DNA of 64,000 nt from Gymnogyps californianus (GCF_018139145.2 NC_059480.1:12214428-12278427); one strand, 5' to 3'. Positions 53,001 through 60,060 are shown, numbered from the stretch's first letter. Notes: generated by a model not told the origin, from the letters alone. Translations and numbers: made by a program.

Positions 53001-56000
53001 ACATTTTTCTTTGTTTAGACTTGAGGTCTTTTAAAAACATTACAATGTTACATGCCAACACTCTCAACAGAATGAGTAGTAGAAGACTATGAAAAGAATA
53101 CTTATTTCTGATGTTTATCATATTGTCCTTGGCAAAAAAACCCATTTGTTTATTAGCAAAAATGATGCGTTTATCTAACTATTTGTATGACTGATCACTG
53201 TATTATCCAAAATCCTTTTTGTATCAAAGAAGCGTATTTCTCTCTGTCCCTCCTACCTTCTCCCTATATCCACCAAATATATCCTTAAGGTCCTTCAAAG
53301 AAGGAATCTAGCTGCAGTAACAGTTATGAAATTAATTTTTCTATTACTTCGGAATAGCTCCATGTACATGCACAGTTCTGGAACAAATCACCTTTTTCTG
53401 ACTGATTATATGAACAAGTTAGTTCAAATGGGCAAATCCAGAATAAGAGCATCCAGTCAGCCACTTCAAGAGAGTTTATTTTAGTAATTATTCTAGTAAT
53501 TTACTTACATGCACAAAACCTCAGAGTTATAAATACATTGTAAAAAGTCAATATCTGCACAAGACAATTATGGAAACAACGTCAGTACAGCCTGGGCTGC
53601 TCCGTTCATAATATGAAGAAATAAGCACAACACACCAAAGCTCTAAGAATTTTTTTTATCAGCTGTCCTGACAGCATACATTTTCTCACGTAAACTAATT
53701 CAAATGCACAATTTAACAAGTTGATTTCTCTAATTTCATGTACTTTTGAACACAAAAATAAACTAAGATTTTATTAATTTAGTAAGCAATCAATAAAAAA
53801 AACTGTTTTAGTGACCCAGTATATTTTGGATTTAATTTCATCATATATAAAATAAGAGTAAAGTTAAATAAGTTCACCTTTGAGACTTTTTACCACCAAA
53901 TCTGACTTCTTCTCTTAAAAGCGCAAAGTGTGCCTCATGACTTGTTAATCCCAGCATAATCTATTACAAAAAGATATTAGAAAGGTCTTACTTCATTATT
54001 TTTTTTAAAACTGTTACTCAAGATTCGAGCAGTATAATGAAATTTTGCTGTTCTGTTTCATTACAAATTCAAAAGTTTGCAGGAATACAAAATTACGTGC
54101 TTGTTTAATAACATTTTAGAACCCTATGCGCCTAGGAAGACATCAAAGACATACACACTTTATAAACTTCTGTTGTTTGTATTATATTAATTGCACATAC
54201 CAAGTCAGCATCTAAGCCATAGAGACAGTGTCTCGTGTTTGGATCATGATGGGGCTTTGCTTTTTCTGATCTGATGAACTCCATAATTTTATGCTCACCT
54301 TCCCCTGGAGTCTGTACAAAAAAAACCCAAATTCATCAGTATTTTTCTATAAAATAAAAACTCATTTAAAATAAAATATTAATGAAACACAATGACCTCA
54401 TGGCCTGATAAGTAGACTGTTACTCCTTGCCAGGATTTGTCTGTGGAAATCTTCATATTTACAAAATATTTAAGATGCTCATGCAATCTGGCCATGAATT
54501 CAGTTCCTGAAAACAGAAATCTAAGTTAAACACAAAGCTTTTCACTAGTCATTCAAAATTGCATTTACATATCAAAAGTATTAATGAAAAAAAACAAGTA
54601 AAAACTTCGCAAGAGAGGAAGGGGACAGCTGTTTTTTTTCCCTAAGAGGTTTCATCTTTTCCATAGCAATCTAAAAAATTTTTAGAACAAGACAATATTC
54701 CAACCCTACTAAAAGTTATTAAAACTTGTGTTTCCAACTTACTTGAGCCTTTATCAATTCTGTCCTCTAATTTAAAAAAAAATGCTGTAGGATAGGAAAA
54801 TAGTGCCAAAATATAGATGCAAAAACATAAATCTAAACACTTAAATGTAAATAATTAACAAATTTACTTACCTGGTGTAATACAGTTGGAGTCAAATCTG
54901 GCTTCTGTAGGGAGAGTTTCTCCCTTTTCTAATGCCTTTTTTATTTTGTCCTCTGCCTCTTTTGCTGATCTAAAACAAAACAGGGTTGGAGAGAGGGAGT
55001 AGAGAAAGAATCTTATTCAAGTGTTAATATCCTAAGTACAGCTTTACTGACAAAATACATATAGTTGATTTTTAAAGAGTGTTTAAAAAAAAAGGGAGAG
55101 AAATTTAACTCCTGAATAGAGTTTGAAGTTGTTTCTGATACAACTGCAAGGCTTAAAAATAGCTTTTTTCCCCCTAGTAATGATGATAATCTGTCATTAC
55201 TCAGATACAGTTAATATTTAGATTACCAAGGTGATCATTCAATGGCTGATCACAATGAAAGCAAATTAACGTTGAAACAGTAGGAATACTTGGGATCTAA
55301 ACATCTGAAAATACTATCACAGAACAATAATGGTGATGTAGTTAAACAAAGCAGCAAGTCTGGAATACCACAGGGGTAGGAGGGGTGAACTAACAATTTA
55401 TCATCACTAGTAATGGAGAAACAAACAAACAAACATCATCCTAGCCTTTCTTGGCCAAGGATTTCATAAACACTTTTGAACCAGAAACAGAGAAGCCACC
55501 GATGTCTTAGATTTTTGTCCTTCTCTCAATTCCGCTCCAATTTTCTATTTAGAACTCTTCCTTAATCTCTTCTTCCTCTCAACCTCCTTTTTTCCTTAAA
55601 AAAAAACCCCAAAACAAACAAACAAACAAACCCAAAAACCAAAACCAGAAAAAAAACCCAGTAGCTTGAAAATATTTTCTCTTGTCCCTTTCCCCCAGTT
55701 TGTTCCTGTCACATTTCACTCACCATCCCTGTACTGTCTGACCACTGGCTTGCTTTCCTTACAGGAGTCTTCAAAAAAGCTTCCACATCTCCCAGAACAT
55801 TAATATAATTCTTAACACTGAAATCTATTTGCAGCTCTGTATTTGAGCTAGATCGCTAACTGGTACCAACAGGAAAACAGAATTTCATTAGAAACTTCAT
55901 TTCTTCTATAACTGTCAAAGAACATTCCATTATAGTTACCAAAAAGGTGTATTTAGAATTAGCATGCACAAATACCAAAGACTCTCACAAGTTACGAAGC

Positions 56001-59000
56001 CATTGGAGACATCTGTAAGAGCTCCACTGCAGATTTATTTCACAGAAAATTTCATAGAAAAAAAGCTCCCCCCACCCCCAAGTCCCCTATACACAAGAGA
56101 AATACCTAAGTAACAAGCAAACTTTCCTTTTTGGAATCCTGATTTTCAGTATGAATATTTTATGGGTAGTTACTCTCATTTAACTAAAAAGTAAAGCTAC
56201 TGTCAAAGGCATGGCCACTTATAATATATTTTACTTTTCATGGTATACATTTAAGTCAATGTTTTTTTTAAAGTGTTTACCATCCTAAAGACAGAGCAAG
56301 AACAAATATTCTCACCTAAAACGTCTCCCACGCTGCTGATTCATTTTTGCTCTTGGAGCTACTCCATCAACTGCCATGAAGAAAACCTTCCTTGGTTTAA
56401 TAATGCGAAACAGTACTTCCAAATAGTGAAAAATATCAGCAAAAATCTTATCTTCTGAGATTCTGAAGTGAACATCATCATCATTTGGATGCGAACACTG
56501 ATGTATAATGCCATTCATGTCCAGGTATAAGTTGTCAAATTCTGGAATCTACAAAAGCCACAGTTAGGACCCATTTGGTGACAGCTGAAGCAATGCAATC
56601 ACTGCCCAAGGCACCACTGAGAGTGATGAACTCCGGGAACCAGCTGAGGTGGGAAGACCTCCCTGAACCTACTGCATGCCAATGGGCTAAGAATATCTTG
56701 ACCAGTTACAGGTTTGTCTGTACTTGCAATCCGTTATTCTGATCTTCCCAGTGAAGAAAGTCACCTGAACAGATTCCTGTCCTATCCTGACTGTTTCTGG
56801 TACCTCAGGACTTCTGTCCCCTGTGCTTGGCCAATCTTCTACATTGTATAAGGGAAAAGCAAATAAAAATCACACTTTTCATGAAAAGATAATTTTGGGT
56901 TTTTTTATAACCCCATACATTTCACTGATTCAATCTTGCATAGCTGCACTATAAACAATAAAAACTACAAAACTGAGTATGCTGTTTCCAACAGTATTTC
57001 AAAAGCAAAGCCAGCTTAAGAGCTCTCCCCCGTTAACCAGTTCCTACCATGACCACTGCATGCTGCCTCTTTAGCTATGCTAAGAGCCACCTGTGAGTCT
57101 AGAGAGTGGCAATTACCACCAAAAGCAGTAGAGTTATTAATAACATCAATTTCTTTCCCATCCTTTCCAAATGTGTTTTTTTCTGTCTAGTTCTCTGTTC
57201 TTCTAACAGCCTTATCTGTAGCAGTCCAACTTTCTTATAAAGGGAAAAAACCCTCCCCTGAATGTACACAAGCAACATATAGAGCACAAACACTGTTAAA
57301 CATATGAAGCAAAGGGGCCACTACCTACTTTTTTGTTACCAAAAACCACCAAACATGCACAAGAGCAATTTGCAAAAACCAAATCTATTCTTTAATCCAC
57401 CAATATGACTGTTCATAAAAATCCTCCTGTCGTTACAACTGGAAAAAGGCACTACTAACTTTTCGTGATTTTCTGTAGTATTGCTGCTGACATATCTTTA
57501 CATAATTTTGAAAGGCACATTGTTGGACTTGTATTTATCATCCAGACACAAGAGAAACATAACTCTGTTTCAGAAACAGGAATTACAAAGAGAAGAAACA
57601 AGAGGCAGGATCAGGAAGGATCTCCAGTCACCTGCAATAACTAGTCTTCTGTTGTGCATAATGATCTCCAGTACAGTTAAGTTCAGTAACCAAACTGCTC
57701 TCAACATGCTCAAACACTACATCGTCCACACATGCACCACTTTCAGATACAAAGAGAGCGGGACGTTGCACAGGTAGCATTCTAAAGAGATGAAAACTAA
57801 AGCTTTTATATGGAAACAACATATATATGGAAAACAGATGACCTTTTAAGAAGCACAGCTATAATACGATTTAAAAATAATGATGTGGTTTATGTAGGAA
57901 TTGCTTTTTATTCTAGGTAGTATTTTGTATAATAGCAAACAAAAATCCTAATCTAGATGCTAGTATGTGTCAGTCTGTATATTCAAGTGGTCTGGCAGAG
58001 AAAAGGAAGAATGAGGATACATGCTACTGTTGAAGCTTAACATCACAGATAACAATCTAGACATTTTCTTCTCTCTCTTATACAGAATAAGCATTCCGCA
58101 TAAGCTAACAACATCATCTAGTCTTTAGAAAGACTAACGAGAGAATGACATTAGCATACTTAAGGTTGAGTTGTGCTTTCTCTTTATCTTAAGGGCTCTA
58201 ACAGCCTCCTTCAGAAAGCATTATGGGTACGACCCCCTGCTGCTATTCCCCTGGTTACAGCAGACATGCTGACTCCTCAGCTTGCCACAGTTCTTCAGCA
58301 GAAGTTTAAAGCTGCCACCAGTTTCAGCGAGCAGCCCAGGCTTTTAACAAAACAGCTGAAAAGCCAGCATACGCTGCTGCTGCCTTGCTACACAGACAGC
58401 ATAAGACACTACAGTGAAATCCAACAAATCATAAGCAAAGACCTAAGCTTTGAAAACTGCTTTGAAACTAGAAGGAAGGGTCAAACATCCAGGTCTGGAA
58501 TCACTTGAGCAGCACATCTTAGATACGTTGATACAACAGCTATTTAATCTTTTAAAGCGCTGTTTAGCAAAAATGTATTAACACTCAAACATGCCTTCAA
58601 TCATCACCCAACTCATCTCAGAACATCCTTATTCAGACTATAAAACCACATCCGCCAGTTGAAAATGAAAAGTTAAGAGCTTGTGTCTAACAGGTACCAA
58701 ACGTGATTTCTCTGAACACAAGACTTTTTTGCCTGACTGCTAAAAGCATTATTTGCTGCTTTCCTTTTTCAGGCTTCAACATACTTCTCGTTTTTGCTAT
58801 TAATACAAACTGTCCGACGCATGCAACAACAAGGAAACGCAGCAGAGCTGTAAAACCTGTCCCTCGTCATTACTGTGCCATTCGTCGTCAGCAGCAGTAA
58901 CTTTTCTGAGCCTAGTAATGAGGAAACTCCGACCTTCTGCCACCCGAGGGGGGTGAAGGGCCGCCAGGTGCCGAGGGAGCACCGCGGAGTTTCAGACGGG

Positions 59001-59633
59001 CTGGGGGGGAGCGCGGCCGCCGGGGAAACAAAAGGGAAAGGAGAGAGCCCGGCCGTAGGGAGCCGGACACCGCCACGCTGCGGGGAAACGCTCCCGGCTA
59101 GGCATTTCCTCGAGGAACGGCGTGGTTTCGGTTCGGGTGCTTCTGAAAACACTGCTTGCACGTAAGGAGAAGTTCAAGTATCTGCGCCGCTGACCTCCAG
59201 CAGCAGGCTCCCGGCACTGCTGTGCGCTAACGGCGACCTCGGGTCGGATATGCAGGCTTTCAGGGGAGCTCCGACAGCCTCACCCGCTTCCCACCGACCG
59301 CACGCCGCCATCCCGCGACTTTCGGCCGCTTCGAGCTGCGGGTCTCGCCGAGGCGCGGCCGTAGGCGCAGCCGCCCGCCCTGCGCCGACCCGGCCTCGGC
59401 TCCGGCTCAGCCCCGCAAGCCCGGCCCAGGCAAGCCCGGCCAGGGACCAGGCCCGCTCCCTCGCCCCGCCGAGGGGCCAGTCAGGACCCCCCTCCTCCGC
59501 CCCGGCGCGGAGCGGGAACGGGCCCTTAGCAGGCAGCGGCGCTCCGCTCCCAGCTCACCTGATGCTCCTTCAGCACCTGGCTGAGGCAGGGGTACCGCTC
59601 CGAGATCCACCGGTAGAACTTGGGGACCCCCAT
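25712..59633 (-). CDS. XRN1: XRN1, cytoplasmic 5'-3' exoribonuclease 1, complete, 43 coding exons, 1770 aa
   Basis: Forty-three minus-strand exons join in phase into 1770 codons plus stop (human about 1706 aa from memory). XRN1 degrades 5'-monophosphorylated, decapped RNA in the cytoplasm and P-bodies. All catalytic Mg-binding acids known for the family are present at identical numbers: D35, D86, E176, E178, D206, D208, D292; so are the 5'-phosphate pocket residues K93, Q97, R100 and R101. Order: exonuclease core CR1 (about 1-355), acidic/Lys-rich linker (about 380-430), CR2 (about 430-590), then the D1-D4 accessory domains (tudor/KOW, winged-helix and SH3-like folds, to about 1180), then a low-complexity tail with a Pro-rich segment and a conserved C-terminal end (RKLAVNFG) that in human binds EDC4. 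Two tail exons (31627-31728 and 29376-29486) have no counterpart in the human protein I remember. Introns not listed separately hold nothing I recognise. Confidence 0.97.
26204..26352 (-). CDS. XRN1: XRN1 coding exon 42 (residues 1625-1674)
   Basis: Encodes [20 protein letters not shown] and [15 protein letters not shown], matching human ANIMPSSSHLFG and HNQFIPLQ. Acceptor CACAG|CTAA, donor CAG|GTAAGA. Confidence 0.94.
26353..27364 (-). other. XRN1: XRN1 intron 41
   Basis: 1 kb AT-rich intron with two short G tracts near 26863 and 26985; nothing recognised. Confidence 0.8.
27365..27488 (-). CDS. XRN1: XRN1 coding exon 41 (residues 1584-1625), proline-rich
   Basis: Encodes [20 protein letters not shown] then [19 protein letters not shown]. 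Human has a less proline-dense FPLPSQVFANYPS here. Acceptor CATAG|AGT, donor CCTG|GTAAGT (phase 1). Confidence 0.93.
27570..27683 (-). CDS. XRN1: XRN1 coding exon 40 (residues 1546-1583)
   Basis: Encodes [20 protein letters not shown] then [18 protein letters not shown]. Its pattern (conserved LSNG, PQC, then an [14 protein letters not shown] helix) resembles the C-terminal part of a double-stranded-RNA-binding fold; this is inference. Acceptor TCTAG|ACC, donor TTG|GTGAGG. Confidence 0.93.
27892..28070 (-). CDS. XRN1: XRN1 coding exon 39 (residues 1486-1545)
   Basis: Encodes [20 protein letters not shown] and [20 protein letters not shown] then SFLKTPQ. The [12 protein letters not shown] block is strongly conserved with human. 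Acceptor GTCAG|CTGC, donor CAG|GTAAAA. Confidence 0.94.
28081..28118 (+). repeat. XRN1: A-rich (A6G)n tract forming the polypyrimidine tract of XRN1 exon 39
   Basis: On the minus strand this is about 38 nt of T6C units ending just before the exon 39 acceptor at 28071, an unusually long, repeat-derived polypyrimidine tract. Confidence 0.85.
28398..28554 (-). CDS. XRN1: XRN1 coding exon 38 (residues 1434-1486)
   Basis: Encodes [20 protein letters not shown] then a variable Ser/Gln-rich part to [17 protein letters not shown] matches human. Acceptor TAAAG|AAAG, donor ATGG|GTATGT (phase 1). Confidence 0.92.
28875..29000 (-). CDS. XRN1: XRN1 coding exon 37 (residues 1392-1433), tandem acceptor and weak donor
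   Basis: Encodes [20 protein letters not shown] then [12 protein letters not shown], matching human ASLNISKENE and HLSPQSFAM. The acceptor is TTAAGAAG|GAC (tandem, Lys1392 optional). Donor ATG|GTCTGT is a poor consensus match. Confidence 0.92.
29376..29486 (-). CDS. XRN1: XRN1 coding exon 36 (37 codons), possible cassette exon absent from human
   Basis: Open in frame, phase 0 at both ends, 111 bp. Encodes [20 protein letters not shown] then [17 protein letters not shown]. Acceptor TTTCAG|AAT, donor AAG|GTAGGA. In the human protein as I remember it, the MSNKQ exon is followed directly by the ENFLASLNISKENE exon, so this segment looks extra. The basic [10 protein letters not shown] stretch is unusual in this acidic-polar tail. 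Confidence 0.68.
29888..29952 (-). CDS. XRN1: XRN1 coding exon 35 (residues 1333-1354)
   Basis: Encodes [20 protein letters not shown] then KQ, matching the human KFKEECKS...MSNKQ exon. Acceptor TGTAG|TTAA, donor CAG|GTAATT. Confidence 0.9.
30471..30585 (-). CDS. XRN1: XRN1 coding exon 34 (residues 1295-1333)
   Basis: Encodes [20 protein letters not shown] then [15 protein letters not shown]. Acceptor CCTAG|GGT, donor AAAT|GTAAGT (phase 1). Confidence 0.92.
30820..30915 (-). CDS. XRN1: XRN1 coding exon 33 (residues 1263-1294)
   Basis: Encodes [20 protein letters not shown] then [12 protein letters not shown], matching human DDDEFCNIWQSLQ. A second in-frame acceptor lies 6 nt downstream (GTCAG|GCACAG|AGT). 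Donor AAG|GTTAGT. Confidence 0.92.
31627..31728 (-). CDS. XRN1: XRN1 coding exon 32 (34 codons), possible cassette exon absent from human
   Basis: Open in frame, phase 0 at both ends, 102 bp. Encodes [20 protein letters not shown] then [14 protein letters not shown]. Acceptor GATTTAG|CAA sits just downstream of a T-rich simple repeat (31745-31772 on plus), donor AAA|GTGAGT is strong. Human XRN1 as I remember it runs directly from SLFVPTQ to the DDDEF block of the next exon. The identification as an exon rests on splice signals and reading frame only. Confidence 0.7.
31745..31772 (+). repeat. (AAAAAC)n simple repeat
   Basis: Four to five A5C-type units on the plus strand. On the minus strand this T/G-rich tract lies about 17-44 nt upstream of the exon 32 acceptor. 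Confidence 0.85.
32413..32638 (-). CDS. XRN1: XRN1 coding exon 31 (residues 1153-1228)
   Basis: Encodes [20 protein letters not shown], which closes the SH3-like fold, then a Ser/Asn-rich tail ending [12 protein letters not shown]. It is about six residues longer than human in the variable middle. Acceptor TTAAG|GTGC, donor CAA|GTATGA. Confidence 0.94.
32639..33814 (-). other. XRN1: XRN1 intron 30
   Basis: 1.2 kb AT-rich intron. No repeat or coding block recognised. Confidence 0.8.
33815..33884 (-). CDS. XRN1: XRN1 coding exon 30 (residues 1130-1153)
   Basis: Encodes [20 protein letters not shown] then LTI. Acceptor TATAG|CCAG, donor ATAAG|GTTTGT (phase 2). Confidence 0.93.
33885..35009 (-). 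other. XRN1: XRN1 intron 29
   Basis: 1.1 kb AT-rich intron, nothing recognised. Confidence 0.8.
35010..35142 (-). CDS. XRN1: XRN1 coding exon 29 (residues 1086-1130)
   Basis: Encodes [20 protein letters not shown] then [18 protein letters not shown], the SH3-like domain start. Acceptor GGCAG|CCA, donor GGAG|GTAATA (phase 1). Confidence 0.95.
35837..35893 (-). CDS. XRN1: XRN1 coding exon 28 (residues 1067-1085), tandem NAGNAG acceptor
   Basis: Encodes [19 protein letters not shown]. The acceptor reads TTTAGCAG|AGA, so splicing at the first or second AG includes or drops Gln1067 without shifting the frame. I use the upstream AG because human has Gln here. Donor AGA|GTAAGT. Confidence 0.92.
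36631..36766 (-). CDS. XRN1: XRN1 coding exon 27 (residues 1021-1066)
   Basis: Encodes [20 protein letters not shown] then [20 protein letters not shown], the winged-helix D3 region. Donor AAG|GTACGC. Confidence 0.95.
36767..37792 (-). other. XRN1: XRN1 intron 26
   Basis: 1.0 kb intron, nothing recognised. Confidence 0.8.
37793..37882 (-). CDS. XRN1: XRN1 coding exon 26 (residues 991-1021)
   Basis: Encodes [20 protein letters not shown] then DIWPGEDEN. Acceptor TTTAG|GGTC, donor AATGG|GTAAGC (phase 2). Confidence 0.94.
38250..38396 (-). CDS. XRN1: XRN1 coding exon 25 (residues 942-991)
   Basis: Encodes [20 protein letters not shown] then [13 protein letters not shown], nearly identical to human. 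Acceptor TCCAG|TCCT, donor GAAAG|GTAAAT (phase 2). Confidence 0.95.
39272..39387 (-). CDS. XRN1: XRN1 coding exon 24 (residues 904-942)
   Basis: Encodes [20 protein letters not shown] then [18 protein letters not shown]. Acceptor TAAAG|AAA, donor AAAAA|GTAGGT (phase 2). Confidence 0.95.
39551..39649 (-). CDS. XRN1: XRN1 coding exon 23 (residues 871-903)
   Basis: Encodes [20 protein letters not shown] then [12 protein letters not shown]. Acceptor CCAAG|GTT, donor CAT|GTAAGT. Confidence 0.94.
40127..40240 (-). CDS. XRN1: XRN1 coding exon 22 (residues 833-870)
   Basis: Encodes [20 protein letters not shown] then [14 protein letters not shown]. Acceptor TGTAG|GAT, donor GAA|GTTAGT. Confidence 0.94.
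40695..40857 (-). CDS. XRN1: XRN1 coding exon 21 (residues 778-832)
   Basis: Encodes [20 protein letters not shown] and [18 protein letters not shown]. Acceptor TTCAG|CTAC, donor AAG|GTAAAT. Confidence 0.95.
41589..41720 (-). CDS. XRN1: XRN1 coding exon 20 (residues 734-778)
   Basis: Encodes [20 protein letters not shown] then [10 protein letters not shown]. Acceptor CAAG|GTTTT, donor GAGCA|GTAAGT (phase 2). Confidence 0.93.
42227..42330 (-). CDS. XRN1: XRN1 coding exon 19 (residues 700-734)
   Basis: Encodes [20 protein letters not shown] then [14 protein letters not shown], part of the tudor/PAZ-like D1 region. Acceptor TTCAG|ATG, donor CTAA|GTAAGA (phase 2). Confidence 0.94.
42973..42993 (+). 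repeat. (TTTA)n microsatellite
   Basis: About five uninterrupted TTTA units. Confidence 0.85.
44001..44028 (+). repeat. (GTTT)n microsatellite
   Basis: About six G-T3/T7 units, ending about 12 nt before the exon 18 donor. Confidence 0.85.
44047..44145 (-). CDS. XRN1: XRN1 coding exon 18 (residues 667-699)
   Basis: Encodes [20 protein letters not shown] then [13 protein letters not shown]. Acceptor CTCAG|TTC, donor CAG|GTAAGC. Confidence 0.94.
44245..44365 (-). CDS. XRN1: XRN1 coding exon 17 (residues 626-666)
   Basis: Encodes [20 protein letters not shown] then [16 protein letters not shown]. Acceptor TTTAG|GTAT, donor AAG|GTAAAA. Confidence 0.94.
45197..45366 (-). CDS. XRN1: XRN1 coding exon 16 (residues 570-626)
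   Basis: Encodes [20 protein letters not shown] and [15 protein letters not shown]. Acceptor TTTAG|AAA, donor ACGAG|GTAACA (phase 2). Confidence 0.94.
45367..46392 (-). other. XRN1: XRN1 intron 15
   Basis: 1.0 kb AT-rich intron. A plus-strand open frame at 45722-46042 has no recognisable product. Confidence 0.75.
46393..46512 (-). CDS. XRN1: XRN1 coding exon 15 (residues 530-569)
   Basis: Encodes [20 protein letters not shown] then [13 protein letters not shown]. Acceptor CCTAG|CAT, donor GAG|GTAAGT. Confidence 0.95.
46861..47017 (-). CDS. XRN1: XRN1 coding exon 14 (residues 477-529)
   Basis: Encodes [20 protein letters not shown] and [20 protein letters not shown]. Acceptor TGCAG|GTATT, donor CAG|GTAGGA. 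Confidence 0.95.
47174..47263 (-). CDS. XRN1: XRN1 coding exon 13 (residues 447-477)
   Basis: Encodes [20 protein letters not shown] then YYHGVQSWS, the most conserved part of CR2. Acceptor TTAAG|TGAC, donor AGCTG|GTAAGA (phase 2). Confidence 0.95.
47620..47725 (-). CDS. XRN1: XRN1 coding exon 12 (residues 412-447)
   Basis: Acidic patch [19 protein letters not shown] then [13 protein letters not shown], the entry to CR2. Acceptor TTCAG|CTGTG, donor TCTGA|GTAAGT (phase 2). Confidence 0.94.
48500..48563 (-). CDS. XRN1: XRN1 coding exon 11 (residues 391-412)
   Basis: Encodes the linker [20 protein letters not shown]. Acceptor AATAG|GCT, donor AAAA|GTAAGT (phase 1). Variable region between CR1 and CR2. 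Confidence 0.9.
48564..49868 (-). other. XRN1: XRN1 intron 10
   Basis: 1.3 kb intron with nothing recognised. Confidence 0.8.
49869..50003 (-). CDS. XRN1: XRN1 coding exon 10 (residues 346-390)
   Basis: Encodes [20 protein letters not shown] then [20 protein letters not shown], the end of CR1 and a Lys-rich linker. Acceptor CACAG|TTT, donor AAG|GTTAGT. Confidence 0.95.
50004..51028 (-). other. XRN1: XRN1 intron 9, with a possible ancient LINE remnant
   Basis: 1.0 kb intron. The plus strand at about 50470-50700 resembles a decayed LINE ORF2 fragment (listed separately). Confidence 0.7.
50470..50700 (+). mobile_element. Possible ancient L2/CR1-type LINE ORF2 remnant
   Basis: Plus-strand translation gives SRMDYCSA at 50473-50496, similar to the S-R-L-D-Y-C-N block found after the reverse transcriptase domain in L2/CR1-clade LINEs, followed by a broken frame with FMKNADACL where those elements have a Q-N-A-A-A-R block. 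It is interrupted by stops. Based on one short motif from memory, so weak. Confidence 0.3.
51029..51096 (-). CDS. XRN1: XRN1 coding exon 9 (residues 323-345)
   Basis: Encodes [18 protein letters not shown] then TRLSD. Acceptor TTAG|GTTAC, donor GAT|GTAAGT. Confidence 0.94.
51312..51480 (-). CDS. XRN1: XRN1 coding exon 8 (residues 267-323)
   Basis: [20 protein letters not shown] carries catalytic D292, followed by [14 protein letters not shown]. Acceptor CACAG|GAC, donor GGAG|GTAAGA (phase 1). Confidence 0.97.
51596..51683 (-). CDS. XRN1: XRN1 coding exon 7 (residues 237-266)
   Basis: Encodes [20 protein letters not shown] then IDYEFSPVK. The acceptor TACAG|AGCG is fixed by phase; Val of human VCAPEE is Ala here. 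Donor AAA|GTAAGT. Confidence 0.93.
51684..53877 (-). other. XRN1: XRN1 intron 6
   Basis: 2.2 kb AT-rich intron. A G-rich patch (G8 and G5 runs) lies at about 52899-52916; no coding block recognised. Confidence 0.8.
53878..53960 (-). CDS. XRN1: XRN1 coding exon 6 (residues 210-237)
   Basis: Encodes [19 protein letters not shown] then RFGGKKSQ. Donor CAAAG|GTGAAC (phase 2). Confidence 0.95.
54201..54311 (-). CDS. XRN1: XRN1 coding exon 5 (residues 173-209)
   Basis: [17 protein letters not shown] contains catalytic E176/E178; LYGLDADL contains D206/D208. It is separated from exon 4 by an 85-bp intron. Donor TTG|GTATGT. Confidence 0.96.
54397..54506 (-). CDS. XRN1: XRN1 coding exon 4 (residues 136-172)
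   Basis: Encodes [20 protein letters not shown] and [12 protein letters not shown] of CR1. Acceptor TTCAG|GAACT, donor GAG|GTCATT (phase 0); this donor is a weak match to consensus. Confidence 0.95.
54872..54969 (-). CDS. XRN1: XRN1 coding exon 3 (residues 103-136)
   Basis: Encodes [17 protein letters not shown] then [16 protein letters not shown], conserved CR1. Donor CCAG|GTAAGT (phase 1). Confidence 0.95.
54970..56315 (-). other. XRN1: XRN1 intron 2
   Basis: 1.3 kb intron containing an A/C-rich (AAAC)n tract at 55598-55660. No coding block recognised. Confidence 0.8.
55598..55660 (+). repeat. (AAAC)n and A/C-rich low-complexity tract
   Basis: The core at 55611-55630 is five AAAC-type units, flanked by A-rich and AACCC-type sequence. 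Confidence 0.85.
56316..56548 (-). CDS. XRN1: XRN1 coding exon 2 (residues 26-103)
   Basis: Carries [16 protein letters not shown] with catalytic D35, [20 protein letters not shown] with D86, and the 5'-phosphate pocket K93/Q97/R100/R101. Acceptor TAG|ATT, donor TTTAG|GTGAG (phase 2). Confidence 0.97.
56549..59558 (-). other. XRN1: XRN1 intron 1
   Basis: 3.0 kb intron. AT-rich until about 58860, then CpG-rich up to exon 1. A less AT-rich plus-strand open stretch at about 58173-58508 has no recognisable product. Confidence 0.75.
59559..59633 (-). CDS. XRN1: XRN1 coding exon 1 (residues 1-25)
   Basis: [20 protein letters not shown] then LKEHQ, the invariant XRN N terminus. The ATG has G at -3 and +4 (strong context). 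Donor CAG|GTGAGC, phase 0. Confidence 0.97.
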
Positions 59634-59853
59634 GGCCACCGCTCCCCGCCGCCCTCACAGCCCCGCCGGACCCAAACAACCCCGGGCCGCGCTCCGCCTT
59701 CCTTCCGGCGCGCCGTACTGACAGCCGGGCCGCCCGCACCATAGAGCGCCGCGCAGAGCGACCCGCGCCGACCATAGAGAGCGGCGGACAGAGCGGCGCT
59801 GCTGGCGCGGGGCGGGGCTGGCGGCTTATGCTCTTCAGCGGCGTCCCCAGCCC

Positions 59854-59863
59854 TGACGCGTCA
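59854..59863. promoter_or_regulatory. TGACGCGTCA palindrome, CRE-like element
   Basis: Ten-base perfect palindrome, a TGACGTCA core with CG inserted, in the XRN1 CpG island about 220 bp upstream of the ATG. Factor binding is inferred only. Confidence 0.45.
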
Positions 59864-60060
59864 CCGCCGTCCCGGCCGCTTCTCTCCCCCGTCCGGGCCC
59901 CCGGGAGAGCGCCATCCGCCCTTCATATTAAACAGCATCGCCTCTCGCCCCTTCCCCTACCAGCCCACACAAGAGCTCCCACGACGCGCCTCAGTGCCCT
60001 CAGGCCCGGCCGGCTGTGGGTAGCAGATCTAGTCCCTGTGCGATGGGACTCACCAACTCC

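Larger units (their letters stand above)
58900..60060. promoter_or_regulatory. XRN1: CpG island and promoter of XRN1
   Basis: GC-rich, CpG-dense block centred on XRN1 exon 1. Minus-strand features upstream of the ATG include an ETS-type CCGGAAG (rc of 59702-59708, about 70 nt upstream), GC boxes near 59809-59816, and the palindrome TGACGCGTCA at 59854-59863. No TATA box seen. The transcription start is not determinable from sequence alone; it is probably within about 59640-59850. Confidence 0.85.

Noticed and set aside
58173..58508. Plus-strand 111-codon open frame in XRN1 intron 1
   Set aside because: No recognisable domain and no clear promoter; the composition is not convincing as coding. 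Left as unknown intronic sequence.
59250..59744. Plus-strand open frame of 164 codons opposite XRN1 exon 1
   Set aside because: Low-complexity translation in a CpG island, no homology, overlaps XRN1 exon 1 in antisense.
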